A stretch of DNA of 64,000 nt from G963663365 sp963663365 (GTDB taxonomy: Bacteria; Hinthialibacterota; Hinthialibacteria; Hinthialibacterales; G963663365). The stretch's first letter is position 1. Each line of letters begins with the position of its first letter. Shown here in pieces: positions 45,103-54,868 of this stretch. The notes beneath the pieces were generated by a model. The model was not told where the DNA came from. It saw only the letters and a program-made list of their open reading frames with translations, and made no database searches. A program made the position numbers and the translations under genes. The DNA is taken from assembly GCA_963663365.2 (NCBI GenBank), contig CAXXIH010000004.1, forward strand, positions 992,001-1,056,000, written 5' to 3'.

Positions 45103-47610
45103 TTAGTACAGCATCCAGCCGTTGATGTCTGTGAATGGCAGTTCGATTCCCTCTCGTCCGGTGGGGATGGAGATCAATAAGTATTGATATAACCGGCCAG
45201 AATAGTTCCCCATGTTGACGGCGAAGATCGATTTGGCCCTATCGCCGCGTCCATAGGCCAAACTGACCGGCCCCGACAATCCCGCGGTAAAGGGAAGAAT
45301 GCCTTTCTCGGGCGAGATGCGGAGCATGAATCCGAGGGTTCCATCGGCGGCGTAGAGATTTCCATCCATATCGAAGACGATCGATTCGACCGACTCGGTG
45401 AATGAAGCGACGTACGGTTCCGGTGTACCATCCTCCAGGATTTGGAACACACTGCTCTGGCCGCTGTCGTCATTACCCACATACAGCCGATTGTCGGGCC
45501 CAAAGGCCAAACAGGTTGGATTGCGGATTGTGGTGACAAACGGCTCAATGGTTCCATCGGGGAGGACTTTATCGACACGGTCGGATCCGATCTGGGCCAC
45601 ATAAAGGTTTCCATCGCGGTCGAAGGCAATTGCCACCGGGTATGAAAGGCCCGTAACAAATGTCTCAAGTTCACCATCCGGTGTTAGGCGTACGATGGAA
45701 TTGGTCTTGGCATTGGAAAGATACAAATTTCCATCGCCATCGAAAGCTACGGCATTCGGGCCCATTGAGCCGCCTGCCGTATCTTGGTCCGTGAGAATGA
45801 ATTCATATGTTCCATCGCCCGGAAGTTTCACGACCGCTCCATAATATGAATCGGCAATGTAGAGGCTGCCTTCTTCATCCACGGTTATGCCTGCGGGGCC
45901 GCTTTGGAGTTGAGCGAGAGCCTCCGGCGCGGGAATTGCAGTTGAGAGGATGCCATTGTGGGCATCCGAAGAATCGGCGCCGTAAATGAAGAAAATTTCA
46001 TCTTCTTGGCTTTCCAAATCCAACGTCACGGTTTGACCGGCTTGGATGGTGAAAGGCATCTCGCGGTCTTCACGGTCGAAGAACAATGTTGCTGAAACGG
46101 GGAATGTATCTTCGGCCACAGCCTCCGGGGGGATGGTTATGATATTTCCGGTTACAGTGGGTGTGACCGACATCAGCGATTCGTAAAATAGAGGCGGGAC
46201 ACCATCGAAACTTGCGCCTTCTTCGATCGCAACGGCCACCACACCGGTTAGATATTGTTCCGTTTCTTGATAAGAGGAAGCCTGAACGCGGACGACATAC
46301 GTGCCGGTTTCGGGAAATTGGATGTTGCTTAAAAAGGCATCATATCCGATAGCGGAATCGTCATTTCTGAAGATTTCCTGCCCGTTCAAATCGAGAATTA
46401 CAATTTCGGGATCCAAATTATGCCAATCTGTAGCGGCATAGATCGAATAGTGCTTTCCGGCCTCAACAGAAATATGGAATGTATCGACATCGCCCACCGG
46501 TCCGATGGTGGTTTGTAGTTCTTCACCGAATGGCAATGGGCGTCCATCAGCCTCATCTTGATGAATACTATATTCGTAAGAATACGTTCCGGTTGCCTTG
46601 GGATCCTGGCCGAATGCAAAAAGCAGGAACTGCTCATTTTCCACCGGCGTAAAACCGGGGATACTGGTGTTTGCGGTCTCATCCGCGCCATTCAACGCGA
46701 CCGGCTCCATATCTTGATCGGTCAGGATCAGCAGGGTTTCGAAGCCATCATTGCCTTGCGCCTGAAAGTCATAGGCGTGAGCCTCATCCAGGGACATTTC
46801 GTAGACAAATGCATCGCCGGGAGTTTGTATGGAATCATCAATCGGTTCGCCCGGATTTGGGAATAGGACATCATGATAGGTCAGCATATAGGGTCCTGTA
46901 TCTTCGGCTGTATAGCCCACAAGAATCAGCGCGTATTCGCCATCACGCGGGGCGATGAAATAATAAACCGGGGGGCCACCTAAAAAATCGCCGATGTAAT
47001 CCTGATTTCCACCGGGATCGATCAGGACCATGAAATGCGCGAGAATGCCATCAGGAGCGTCACATACAAAAACGACGGTTTGTCCCCGCACCAAATCGAA
47101 TACATAGGCATCTTGATCATCGGGGGCGATGATGCCGTATGCCGGCTGGTCTTTTTCAAGCGTGGGGTAATTTTGATTCGCATCCTCATCGGCAATGCGT
47201 CTTTCGAGGCGCAGGGTAAACGGTGCGGATGCGACGAGGTCCGGGGATTCGATACGGATTTTGTGTGTTCCCTGTAACGAAAGTCCGGCGAAGATGAATG
47301 CGCCTTGGAAGATGGGGTAATTCACGCCATCGTTGGAAGTAATGGTGTTGCTTTGGGGATTGATGAGCGACATCGTCACCGAAAAATCGCGTTCCTCAAA
47401 AAGCAGGGTGATGGCAACAACATGTCCGGCGGACGCATTGAAGCGAAATTCAGACACCGGATTTTCAGGCGTTAACTCGCCTTCGACTTCATCGCCATAG
47501 GCGATGAGCGGCGTTTCTTGTGCATACAGGGCGCTTGTATTGAAGAAAAAAAGCGCAAAAACAATTGCCGAAAAAGTAATCCAAAGCGATTTGCCGTTTG
47601 TGCCGATCAT
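45103..47610 (-). CDS. Secreted protein with PPC-like domains and NHL-type beta-propeller
   Basis: An 835-residue exported protein. A signal peptide ending at about YAQE precedes several beta-sandwich repeats of the bacterial pre-peptidase C-terminal (PPC) type, seen as repeated DxDxFxFxxxxGxxY patterns (DDQDAYVFDLVRGQTVV; VGDVDTFHISVEAGKHYSI). From about residue 560 there are six or so NHL-like blades with the AFDxDGNLYVA motif (VAFDGDGNLYLSNAK, IAFDRDGNLYVAQIG). Such proteins bind partners at the cell surface or have lost a protease domain; none is seen here. The start has AGGAA upstream. It is followed on the same strand by nothing close; the WD40 gene lies upstream. Confidence 0.85.
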   Translation of the reverse strand: MIGTNGKSLWITFSAIVFALFFFNTSALYAQETPLIAYGDEVEGELTPENPVSEFRFNASAGHVVAITLLFEERDFSVTMSLINPQSNTITSNDGVNYPIFQGAFIFAGLSLQGTHKIRIESPDLVASAPFTLRLERRIADEDANQNYPTLEKDQPAYGIIAPDDQDAYVFDLVRGQTVVFVCDAPDGILAHFMVLIDPGGNQDYIGDFLGGPPVYYFIAPRDGEYALILVGYTAEDTGPYMLTYHDVLFPNPGEPIDDSIQTPGDAFVYEMSLDEAHAYDFQAQGNDGFETLLILTDQDMEPVALNGADETANTSIPGFTPVENEQFLLFAFGQDPKATGTYSYEYSIHQDEADGRPLPFGEELQTTIGPVGDVDTFHISVEAGKHYSIYAATDWHNLDPEIVILDLNGQEIFRNDDSAIGYDAFLSNIQFPETGTYVVRVQASSYQETEQYLTGVVAVAIEEGASFDGVPPLFYESLMSVTPTVTGNIITIPPEAVAEDTFPVSATLFFDREDREMPFTIQAGQTVTLDLESQEDEIFFIYGADSSDAHNGILSTAIPAPEALAQLQSGPAGITVDEEGSLYIADSYYGAVVKLPGDGTYEFILTDQDTAGGSMGPNAVAFDGDGNLYLSNAKTNSIVRLTPDGELETFVTGLSYPVAIAFDRDGNLYVAQIGSDRVDKVLPDGTIEPFVTTIRNPTCLAFGPDNRLYVGNDDSGQSSVFQILEDGTPEPYVASFTESVESIVFDMDGNLYAADGTLGFMLRISPEKGILPFTAGLSGPVSLAYGRGDRAKSIFAVNMGNYSGRLYQYLLISIPTGREGIELPFTDINGWMLY

Positions 47611-47845
47611 TAGTTATATTCCTGTGTCCCTTGCGGATTGGAACTATGATAAAGCTTTCTTTGGTGTGTATGAAGAAGCTTTTTCCACTTAGACGGTGTA
47701 AAAGTGGTTGAAAATTGTCAGAAGTTGTAAATAGTTGTCAAAGAGGGATGCTCTATGGATATTTATGGCAAGGAACGCTCGTCTCTTAGATGCCGGACGA
47801 TACTGCTTGGTCCTTGCCGGGCCGTATGCACCGGCTTTTTTGCAG

Positions 47846-49744
47846 TCAGTATTGCAGCCATTCCCGGCTATGGATACTGCTGGTTTCGGGCGCAAGATCT
47901 TCGATATCCCAAATTTCCGCGCCGGTGTATCCGCATGTGATAACCTGCCGTCCTTGAGGCGTAAACGCCACATAGTTGACGGATGCCGTTTGCCGGAAAA
48001 TTCTAAGTTCGTTCCCGGATTCTATATCCCACAAACTGGCCGTCGCATCGGAACTTCCAGTGAGAATCTGACTTCCATCCGGTGAAACGGTTACGGATCT
48101 CACCGCGAGAGTGTGGCTAGTAAAGGATTGTATTTTTTCGCCTGTAGTAATGTCCCATAATGTGGCCATGCCGTAAGAAAGAATTCGCTCTGACGAATTC
48201 TCCCCGCCGCCTACGAGAATTTGAGTCCCATCCGGCGAAAATGTCAGGCAATACACCGGGTAACCGGGTAGAAAAGTCCGAATGCGGTTTCCCGTCGCAG
48301 TGTCCCACAGGCTTACTTTGCCGTCATAGCTCCCGGTTAGAATCTGGCTGCCATCCGGCGAAAACACGACCGACATCACAGTTTTGGAATGCTTGATTCG
48401 GTAGATTTCCAATCCCGTTGTCACATCCCATAATTTGACCATTTTATCGGAGCTGCCTGTCAGAGCCAAACTTCCATCCGGGGAAAACGCCACTGTAGTG
48501 ACCGTGCTTGTATGGTCGAGTCTGGCAATCTCTTCACCGGATTCCATATCCCATATTCGCGCGGTATTGTCTCTGCCTCCAGTTAAAATCAACCCGTTAC
48601 TCGAAAGCGCTATCGTATAAACGTTGTGGTCAAATATGTATGATTTTATCTTCAGTCCGGTTTCCAGATCAAAGATTCTTCCATTGTTATTCGTGTCTAC
48701 AAAAAGGATTTGCCTGCCGTCCGGGGCAAGGGCGGTTGAAAAGGCTTCATCCTCATCAATTTGACGTATCGGCTGGCCCGCGACGGCGTGATCGTCGAAT
48801 TCAACATTGAATAAAAGACCCATCTCTTCGATGATACGGGGCGTCTTTAAATGCCAAATGCTGCTGTTTACCAGAAATGAGAAATTATCCGCCATAATTT
48901 CATCCGGATGAATAATATAAAAAGTATTCATACCAATCTGTTCATATAAATCTGTTAATTCCCATGATTCCAGAATGAGCGGTTCATTTTCAAACAGCCG
49001 GTATGTCCAATTCCCATCGATTTGTTCGACGGCCATAAAACCGGTTGTCAAATAATTGAAAAAAGAGCCACCGCCATAGGTCTCGGTATTGGAAAATAGG
49101 ATGGGCGCGACATCGAGGACCTGGTCTGCATAGTGTACGGTGATGTAGTGCTCGGTTACGGGAGCGTCAGGATTGGTAATTTTGAGCGGTGCGAGGTTAT
49201 CGGGATAGGGAATCGGCATCCCGCAAGGTTTGAAACCAATAATTGCATAGATTTCATCCCGCAAGTCCGGATTGTGACGGCTAAAAACATGAAAGATTTC
49301 ATGGATCAACACGGCCTCCGGTATATCACTGCTGGGCAGAATAATAGCGTTTTGCCTGGTGTAATTTGCATTGCCCTCCTCAAGCCCAGTTGTTTTAATC
49401 AAATAGATGACCGGCGGCAGCGATAACTGCAAGCGCTGCAATTTGGCGGCAATTGACTCAATGATTGGTGTTGTTTGACTGATTTCATATTCCCGCCAAT
49501 TTCTTGCTTGTTTGGAAACGAAAGCGAGTAATTCCTCTTCCGATACAGGGTTTTGGCTCATAGTCCGCGCCTGTCTGTCAAAAGGGCTCATGTTTAAGAC
49601 AAAGTCATCCGGGTTGCCAAGAATCTGTTGTCCTTCTTCCAGACTGGCAAATCGCATCACTGTGCCGGGATAGAGAGGTACATCGACACCATATGAACAG
49701 AGAGTAGCTTGGGAGAGCACAAGAATTACTAGCGACTGCTTCAT
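47846..49744 (-). CDS. Exported HExxH metallopeptidase fused to a WD40 propeller
   Basis: A 632-residue protein. After a short signal peptide, residues about 20-320 form a gluzincin-like domain: VLIHEIFHVFSRHNPDLRDE has the HExxH zinc motif (about 147-151), and a later HPDEIMADNFSFL (about 280) offers the third Glu ligand. Residues about 330-625 contain around six to seven WD40 blades (VAFSPDGSLALTGSSDKMVKLWD, VVFSPDGSQILTGSYDG). The peptidase family alone is known in several uncultured phyla as single-domain secreted proteins, so the fusion is noteworthy. The propeller could position substrates. It is divergent from the sulfatase remnant at 49951. Confidence 0.85.
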   Translation of the reverse strand: MKQSLVILVLSQATLCSYGVDVPLYPGTVMRFASLEEGQQILGNPDDFVLNMSPFDRQARTMSQNPVSEEELLAFVSKQARNWREYEISQTTPIIESIAAKLQRLQLSLPPVIYLIKTTGLEEGNANYTRQNAIILPSSDIPEAVLIHEIFHVFSRHNPDLRDEIYAIIGFKPCGMPIPYPDNLAPLKITNPDAPVTEHYITVHYADQVLDVAPILFSNTETYGGGSFFNYLTTGFMAVEQIDGNWTYRLFENEPLILESWELTDLYEQIGMNTFYIIHPDEIMADNFSFLVNSSIWHLKTPRIIEEMGLLFNVEFDDHAVAGQPIRQIDEDEAFSTALAPDGRQILFVDTNNNGRIFDLETGLKIKSYIFDHNVYTIALSSNGLILTGGRDNTARIWDMESGEEIARLDHTSTVTTVAFSPDGSLALTGSSDKMVKLWDVTTGLEIYRIKHSKTVMSVVFSPDGSQILTGSYDGKVSLWDTATGNRIRTFLPGYPVYCLTFSPDGTQILVGGGENSSERILSYGMATLWDITTGEKIQSFTSHTLAVRSVTVSPDGSQILTGSSDATASLWDIESGNELRIFRQTASVNYVAFTPQGRQVITCGYTGAEIWDIEDLAPETSSIHSREWLQY

Positions 49745-49950
49745 ATTTTCTGCCTTTTCCGGAGATGGATCTTGCAGACATCCGCCCCGATTCTTCGGTG
49801 ATAACCATGCTGCCGGAGTATATGTATAACAGTCATGGGTAAATGTCAGATCGAGGGGTGTAGCAGTGCTATATGTATATACACTGAATGTTTAACCCAC
49901 ATCCCCTATGCTTATGGTAGACTTTGGAATCTTCAAGAGGTTGAGGAAGT
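49745..49950. other. Divergent promoter region
   Basis: About 200 bases between the WD40-peptidase gene and the sulfatase remnant. It is AT-rich with TATATGTATA stretches (about 49818 and 49870) but I cannot assign specific boxes. No mosaic repeat modules occur here. Confidence 0.35.
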
Positions 49951-50247
49951 ATGATGAGCCGGATATCCAAACGTAATTTTCAAAGAACATCATCCGTAGC
50001 GCCGGCAATAGGGAAGGCTGGGAGCGTGTGGCCCGCGATTCAAAGCCAAAACAAAAAGCTGAATGTGCTATTGCTTTTATCCGATGAACAATGTCCGGAA
50101 TCTTGGAGCTGCTACGGCAAACCATGGGCGAAGACGCCCAACATCGACCGTCTGGCTGGAGGTGGGGCCATGTTCATGCCAAAGTATATTTTCAATGTAC
50201 CTTTAACCAATGCCGTAAAAATCAAGGAAATTAGGTATGACCAGTGA
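49951..50247 (+). pseudogene. Truncated sulfatase (N-terminal fragment)
   Basis: A 98-residue frame. LNVLLLLSDEQCPESWSCYGKPWAKTPNIDRLAGGGAMF is the N-terminal sulfatase signature, with the Asp of SDE as calcium ligand. The catalytic CxPSR motif and everything after about residue 80 are missing, so it is a remnant of a sulfatase of normally about 450-550 residues. GAGGAAG precedes the start, and its end overlaps the marC start by 11 bases, so marC may now be translated by coupling to the remnant. Confidence 0.72.
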
Positions 50248-50884
50248 AGAATGGCGGTTTTTCGTTCAGTGTTTTATCAGCCTGATTGCGATTTTGAATC
50301 CAGTCGGATCGTTGCCGGTATATTTGACTTTGCAACAAGATGGGAAAGGTGACCGGGGACACCGTATTGCTACGGTGACCACCTTGACGGTATTCGGGGC
50401 GCTTACTGTTTTTATGCTGTTTGGGGATGCCATTTTGGCCTTTTTCAGCATCAGCCTACCGGCCTTCCGGATCAGCGGGGGGATTTTGATTTTAGTTATG
50501 GCCCTTTCGATGTTGCAGGGCAAAATGAGCGGCGCAAAACACACCCCGGAAGAGGCTGCCGGTCTGAGCGAACGTCAGTCTATAGCTGTTGTGCCACTGG
50601 GAACACCGATTTTAGCGGGGCCAGGATCGATCAGCACCGTTATCCTTCTGAGCCATCATGCCCATACCTGGTTAATGAGCGCCGCATTGTTTTGCGCGAT
50701 TTTGCTGTGTGCGGTTCTTGTTTATGTAGCGTTTTTGCTTGCCGATAAGCTGAACGTTGTTTTAGGCATCATCGGCATAAAAATCGTAACCCGTATTATG
50801 GGGCTTATTTTGTCGGCGGTGGCTGTGCAGTTCATGGCCGACGGTCTTCTCAATCTTTTCCCCGCCTTGGCCGTCGCGCCCTAA
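50237..50884 (+). CDS. marC: MarC-family membrane protein
   Basis: A 215-residue protein with six hydrophobic segments. The family pattern AILNPVGSLPVYLTL in the first helix and VPLGTPILAGPGSISTVILL in the middle are clear. The role of MarC proteins is uncertain; some have been proposed to move amino acids. It overlaps the sulfatase fragment, with AAGGAAATTAGG just before ATG. The neighbouring fragment suggests a deletion fused the old sulfatase promoter to marC. Confidence 0.9.
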   Translation: MTSEEWRFFVQCFISLIAILNPVGSLPVYLTLQQDGKGDRGHRIATVTTLTVFGALTVFMLFGDAILAFFSISLPAFRISGGILILVMALSMLQGKMSGAKHTPEEAAGLSERQSIAVVPLGTPILAGPGSISTVILLSHHAHTWLMSAALFCAILLCAVLVYVAFLLADKLNVVLGIIGIKIVTRIMGLILSAVAVQFMADGLLNLFPALAVAP

Positions 50885-51181
50885 CCAGGTAATTGCCCGT
50901 TCACGCATCTTGTGCATATGATTCTCTAAAATGGTGGAAGCAGAGCCGTCATATAATCAGAACGATTTAAAGATGGCCGGAATGTTGGCACGGAGAATCC
51001 CTGATTAGAGGGGAGAAGGGATATAATAGAGAGTTGAATGCCGGTGAAATGTGAATTTTGAATTCGCCCGAAAAGAATTTGTAGACGTTTTGTGAATGTA
51101 GTGTGATAATCCCGTGTGGGATGTTGTGTCCGGCGCTCTTCCGGGGCAATAATTCCGCCTATTCAGTTCGGAGAGGGCATC

Positions 51182-51706
51182 ATGTTCGACCCCAGAGAAG
51201 GGTTGACGGAGTTTCGCGTAGAGGAGACCAAGAAGAAAAGTGCTTCAAGCGTCTTCATTAAATTCGTGATTCGCGCCGTCATCGTCTTGGTGCTACTGAT
51301 ATTGGCGATGCGTGTTTACCACGTACGTCAAGCCAACGAATTGGCCAGCAAGGCCAACCGCGCATTCGCCGCGGGGAACTACAACGAGGCGATCGCCAGC
51401 TGGGAAGAGGCGCTTAAGAATTCATCGTTTCGAGAGAAGACCGATGTGGTGTATACCAATATCGGCAAGGCTTATCTCGAAATGAAGATGTATAGAAAGG
51501 CGATCCCCCCTTTCGAGAAGGCGGTTGATATCAATCCCAAAGCCGCACTGACATTTAAACTCTTGAGCGATTGCAGACGTCTGGATGGAGATCTAAAAGG
51601 CGCGCTCGATGCAATTTCAAAAGCATCCGAAATTGAACCCACAAATCATGAGTACAAAAACATGAAAATTGTGCTCGAATCGCGGGTTTCGCGGTCTGGG
51701 GGATAG
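51182..51706 (+). CDS. Membrane-anchored TPR protein
   Basis: A 174-residue protein. One transmembrane segment (about residues 24-44, VIRAVIVLVLLILAM) is followed by three tetratricopeptide repeats (ANRAFAAGNYNEAIASWEEAL, YTNIGKAYLEMKMYRKAIPPFEKA, LLSDCRRLDGDLKGALDAISKA). It probably holds protein partners at the inner membrane. GGAGAGGG precedes ATG 51182; the longer frame from 51116 has no support. It is followed directly by a long mosaic repeat. Confidence 0.85.
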   Translation: MFDPREGLTEFRVEETKKKSASSVFIKFVIRAVIVLVLLILAMRVYHVRQANELASKANRAFAAGNYNEAIASWEEALKNSSFREKTDVVYTNIGKAYLEMKMYRKAIPPFEKAVDINPKAALTFKLLSDCRRLDGDLKGALDAISKASEIEPTNHEYKNMKIVLESRVSRSGG

Positions 51707-52450
51707 GATGACGGCGCCGTTGGCGGCGAGAAAGTAGAAAAGAGATTTCCCTCGCACTTACAGCGCTTATGATTTTTGGGGATCAATTACCCAGGCTGAC
51801 GCCCTTCGCCTGCCGATGGCATGCTCGGGCTCTAGCCTGGGCTCTTTATGCTGCGCGCTTACAGCGCTTGATGTGTTCCAATAAGAGAGATTGTGGATAG
51901 CGGGGGAGTTAATGCGATAGGAGAAATCAGCTACCTCCTCTTGCCCACCCGTTGGAGTGAGTTAATGAATAGGGAGTTACGTGTGTATGTATTGCAAACA
52001 GCGGCTCATCAGGAGATTCGCCGTCCCCGCGACGCCGTTGGCGGCGAGAGAGAAGATAGTTGAGAGGAGAAAGTGGAATCACGAAGATTATTTTTCTTGC
52101 GCGCTTACAGCGCTTATGAATTAAAAAGAACATTCTACCCCGGCTTACGCCTTCACCGGTCTTCGACCGCCTCAGGCTAAGCCGAGGCTATTACCTCGCC
52201 GCACCTCCGGTGCTTGGTGTGTTCATTTGAGGGAATTGGTGGATGGCGGGGGAGTTTTTGCGGTAGGCACAATCTTTCCAATTTGAATCACGAAAGCACG
52301 AAAAGAGCATAAGGGCACGAAGGTGTGGCCGAGTTGGTTGGATAAAGAGTTACAATTGTATGTATGACAAAAACGGCTCATCAGGAGATTCGCCCTCCCC
52401 GCGACGCCATTCGGTGGCGAGAAAGGAGAAAGGTGAAAGGTGAGAAGAAA
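51707..52450. repeat. Mosaic intergenic repeat tract 12
   Basis: About 740 bases. It contains two copies of the long-armed stem, CCCAGGCT/AGCCTGGG (51790-51841) and CGGCTTA/TAAGCCG (52141-52184), plus GCGCTTACAGCGC and GCACCTCCGGTGC hairpins, GCCGTTGGCGGCGAGA twice, GCGACGCCATTCGGTGGCGAG, CACGAAAGCACGAAAAG and CGGCTCATCAGGAGATTCGC twice. No gene is seen. Confidence 0.87.
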
Positions 52451-52451
52451 T

Positions 52452-52486
52452 AAAAAAGGAGGATGGCGCGGGTGCGGCCATCCTCC
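52452..52486 (-). terminator. Terminator of the FucI-like gene
   Basis: Read on the minus strand, GGAGGATGGC (52486-52477) pairs with GCCATCCTCC (52467-52458), followed by TTTTTT (52457-52452). It lies 30 bases after the stop of the gene at 52517-54544 and marks the right edge of the mosaic repeat tract. Confidence 0.9.
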
Positions 52487-52516
52487 GGGATTCGGTCATA
52501 TTTCAATTTAAAACTA

Positions 52517-54544
52517 TTATTCAAGAACAGGTGGTGTCGCCGATGGTTTAAGGGCGGCTTTGACCTTTTTGGTGGGATTCCCGGCGGTATCGGTAACTCG
52601 GAAATAGAAGCCCCAACGGTTTTCCGATTGTGTGACCTTAAGCAGAACCGGCGTCCAACCGGGTTTCAAACTCACTTTGACAATATCTTCATCAGGCCGC
52701 GCACCGCGTTCCTGTCGATATTGCCATATCATTTCGCCTCCAAGCCAGACTTTTAAGGTGTCATTACTGCCGATACGCAATTCGACATCGATAGGCTGCA
52801 CGGCGTAAAGATAATTCATAACATAGGCGACTGACCATACATTCGGATTGAAATGGCTTAAGAGATCTACATAGCCGTCCCCGGCCATCGGTTCGGTGAT
52901 GATTTTCCATTTTACGGGACCATCGAGGCCTTCATAGGTGGCATCAAAGTTGATCTCATTTTCAGGAGGGTAGACTGCTTTGTGACCGGTTCCTTCTTTA
53001 TTATCGAAAGGTCCGATTCCATTCCATGTTGTAATCATGCCCACGAGAGGTGTTTTAATGGGTGTGGTTGATGGAGAGTTAACCACATGCAATCCAAACA
53101 TCTGGCAGTAGGCTTCGACATCCCGGCGATGATTGCCATAGAACACCACTTGATGGAAACCGAGCGCATCGCGGGCATCTTCCATACGGTCCATTTCAAT
53201 CGCGAAGTGCGTACGGCAACCGCCGGCGGGCGGCGTTTCGATGTTATGGGTTACCGTGCCGGTATCGATAATCAACTCATCCGGACCACGGAAAAGCACC
53301 AGTGAAACAGGCTGGCCTTCACGCCATAACACTTGTGTCGCAACACCCAATGCCGATTCCGAATGATTACGAAGGCAGTATGGTACCGGAGGTTGATCGA
53401 ATCCATTGAGCCTGGTGCCGCAGGTGCAGTGAGCCACACCGAGCTCGTTTTCGACTGTAAGCGGGTAGGGATCCTGCTGAAAACCAGGCTTATCGAAGAG
53501 GTAACTAACAAAGAGCAACGACATAGCTGCATTGAGGTCAGCTTCGCAACCATAAGTAACGCCGCCATCCTGGAAAATCGTAGCGGCCATGCAAGGCGGT
53601 GTCGGCACGTTTCTTTGACTTACCATACCTAAGCAATCGGTGGTAATGGCATTTGCGCCATGGCTGCGCATCAATTGCTTGGCGGTGATATAAGACCGTG
53701 CGGCATTCAGAATGTCGTCTTTGTTTGGCTCCACAATTGTTTTGGCATGCCGGGCCATTTCCTTCGCGACTTGGACGACTTCAGGTGTGACCGGCATTTT
53801 CGCGAATAATTCGTGATAGCTGGAACGTGGAACATAGTGAACGGTCGTGCCAATATTGCCGAACTTGCGCGAATGCTCGTTATCGCCCGCGACCACAAGC
53901 AGACTGGTTTGTTCCAGCTGATGTTTTGCACGGATCATGCGGAAGGACTGTTCCACATCCCATGGATTAATAGAAGAAACCAAATGCACGCCGGGAAGGT
54001 ACGAAATATCGGCGACATCCTGATGAGTGAAGAGTGTTCCTATCGGTGAAAATATGATCGTGGGAAAACCCGCCTTGCGGATCATATTTACCCAGAGTTG
54101 GGAGCTCATATGCTGAAAAGTAACCAAAACCGCCTGTGGTTTTTCTGCCTTTAATTTATTGATATAGGCCAGCACGGCGTCTTGGTTTTCAAGGGGTACA
54201 GGTTCTTGAACCAACTCAACGCCGACCTTTTCGGCGGCATCGGCGAAGGCCTGTTCATACTCTTTGCGTTGCCCTTCCACATCATACGAGGCACCCGGCC
54301 AGCCCAGCCAATAGGGGGGCTTCTCGCGGACAACGACGCTCATGATTTTGACTTTAGGTTTCGGCCGGAAACTTGCCAGATCGATATATTCTCCTAATTC
54401 GCCAGGCCCGGGTGTTATCACTGCGGTTGTGCTGGTTGCGCAACCGGTCAACGATGCCGCGGCGGCCCCGGATGCCGCTAAAAATCCACGGCGGGAAATA
54501 CCGCACGCACAACAACTGCCTTCATGATGATGGTGTGTAGTCAT
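52517..54544 (-). CDS. Tat-exported L-fucose/arabinose isomerase-like protein
   Basis: About 675 residues. The N-terminus carries a His-rich stretch (MTTHHHHEG), then a twin-arginine signal ISRRGFLAASGAAAASLTGC ending in a possible lipobox Cys. The central part has FucI/AraA-like features (NPWDVEQSFRMIRAKH, NAITTDCLGM, EADLNAAMSLLF, CHCG-like VAHCTCGTRL). The C-terminal ~110 residues resemble a beta-sandwich appended to many secreted sugar enzymes (LRIGSNDTLKVWLGGEMIWQY). Export of an isomerase-like protein is unusual; it may act on, or sense, released sugars outside the cytoplasm. AAGGAG precedes the chosen ATG. It is next to a rhamnosidase. Confidence 0.8.
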   Translation of the reverse strand: MTTHHHHEGSCCACGISRRGFLAASGAAAASLTGCATSTTAVITPGPGELGEYIDLASFRPKPKVKIMSVVVREKPPYWLGWPGASYDVEGQRKEYEQAFADAAEKVGVELVQEPVPLENQDAVLAYINKLKAEKPQAVLVTFQHMSSQLWVNMIRKAGFPTIIFSPIGTLFTHQDVADISYLPGVHLVSSINPWDVEQSFRMIRAKHQLEQTSLLVVAGDNEHSRKFGNIGTTVHYVPRSSYHELFAKMPVTPEVVQVAKEMARHAKTIVEPNKDDILNAARSYITAKQLMRSHGANAITTDCLGMVSQRNVPTPPCMAATIFQDGGVTYGCEADLNAAMSLLFVSYLFDKPGFQQDPYPLTVENELGVAHCTCGTRLNGFDQPPVPYCLRNHSESALGVATQVLWREGQPVSLVLFRGPDELIIDTGTVTHNIETPPAGGCRTHFAIEMDRMEDARDALGFHQVVFYGNHRRDVEAYCQMFGLHVVNSPSTTPIKTPLVGMITTWNGIGPFDNKEGTGHKAVYPPENEINFDATYEGLDGPVKWKIITEPMAGDGYVDLLSHFNPNVWSVAYVMNYLYAVQPIDVELRIGSNDTLKVWLGGEMIWQYRQERGARPDEDIVKVSLKPGWTPVLLKVTQSENRWGFYFRVTDTAGNPTKKVKAALKPSATPPVLE

Positions 54545-54623
54545 TGAACCGAACTCCTTTATCCCCGCCCGCATCGCGCAGGCTTATAATTCCAACCCTG
54601 TCCCAATCCCCAAATCAATTGCG

Positions 54624-54758
54624 TAGAAGTGGTTTCAAAACTTCCTCAGGGCTACCAAGACTTTGGCAACCTAATTCGAAAGGTACTGAAACGGCGGCTC
54701 ATCAGGAGATTCGCCCTCCCTCGACCATTCATCGTCTAGGGTTTTGAAACCACTTGTA
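54624..54758. mobile_element. 135-bp MITE-like element with TA ends
   Basis: TAGAAGTGGTTTCAAAAC (54624-54641) and GTTTTGAAACCACTTGTA (54741-54758) are inverted repeats matching at 17 of 18 positions with TA at each tip, as for Tc1/IS630-type miniature elements. The interior includes CGGCTCATCAGGAGATTCGC, a mosaic-repeat module. The ends differ from both IS630 copies here, so another transposase would be needed. Confidence 0.75.
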
Positions 54759-54868
54759 GTAATTTCAACAATTGAGCAAACGGATTGCTCCGTATTTCCA
54801 AATCAATCCTATCACGCCCGGGCGATTATGCCGAGCGGAAAAAATGGGAAAACAGGATTTGTCTCGGT

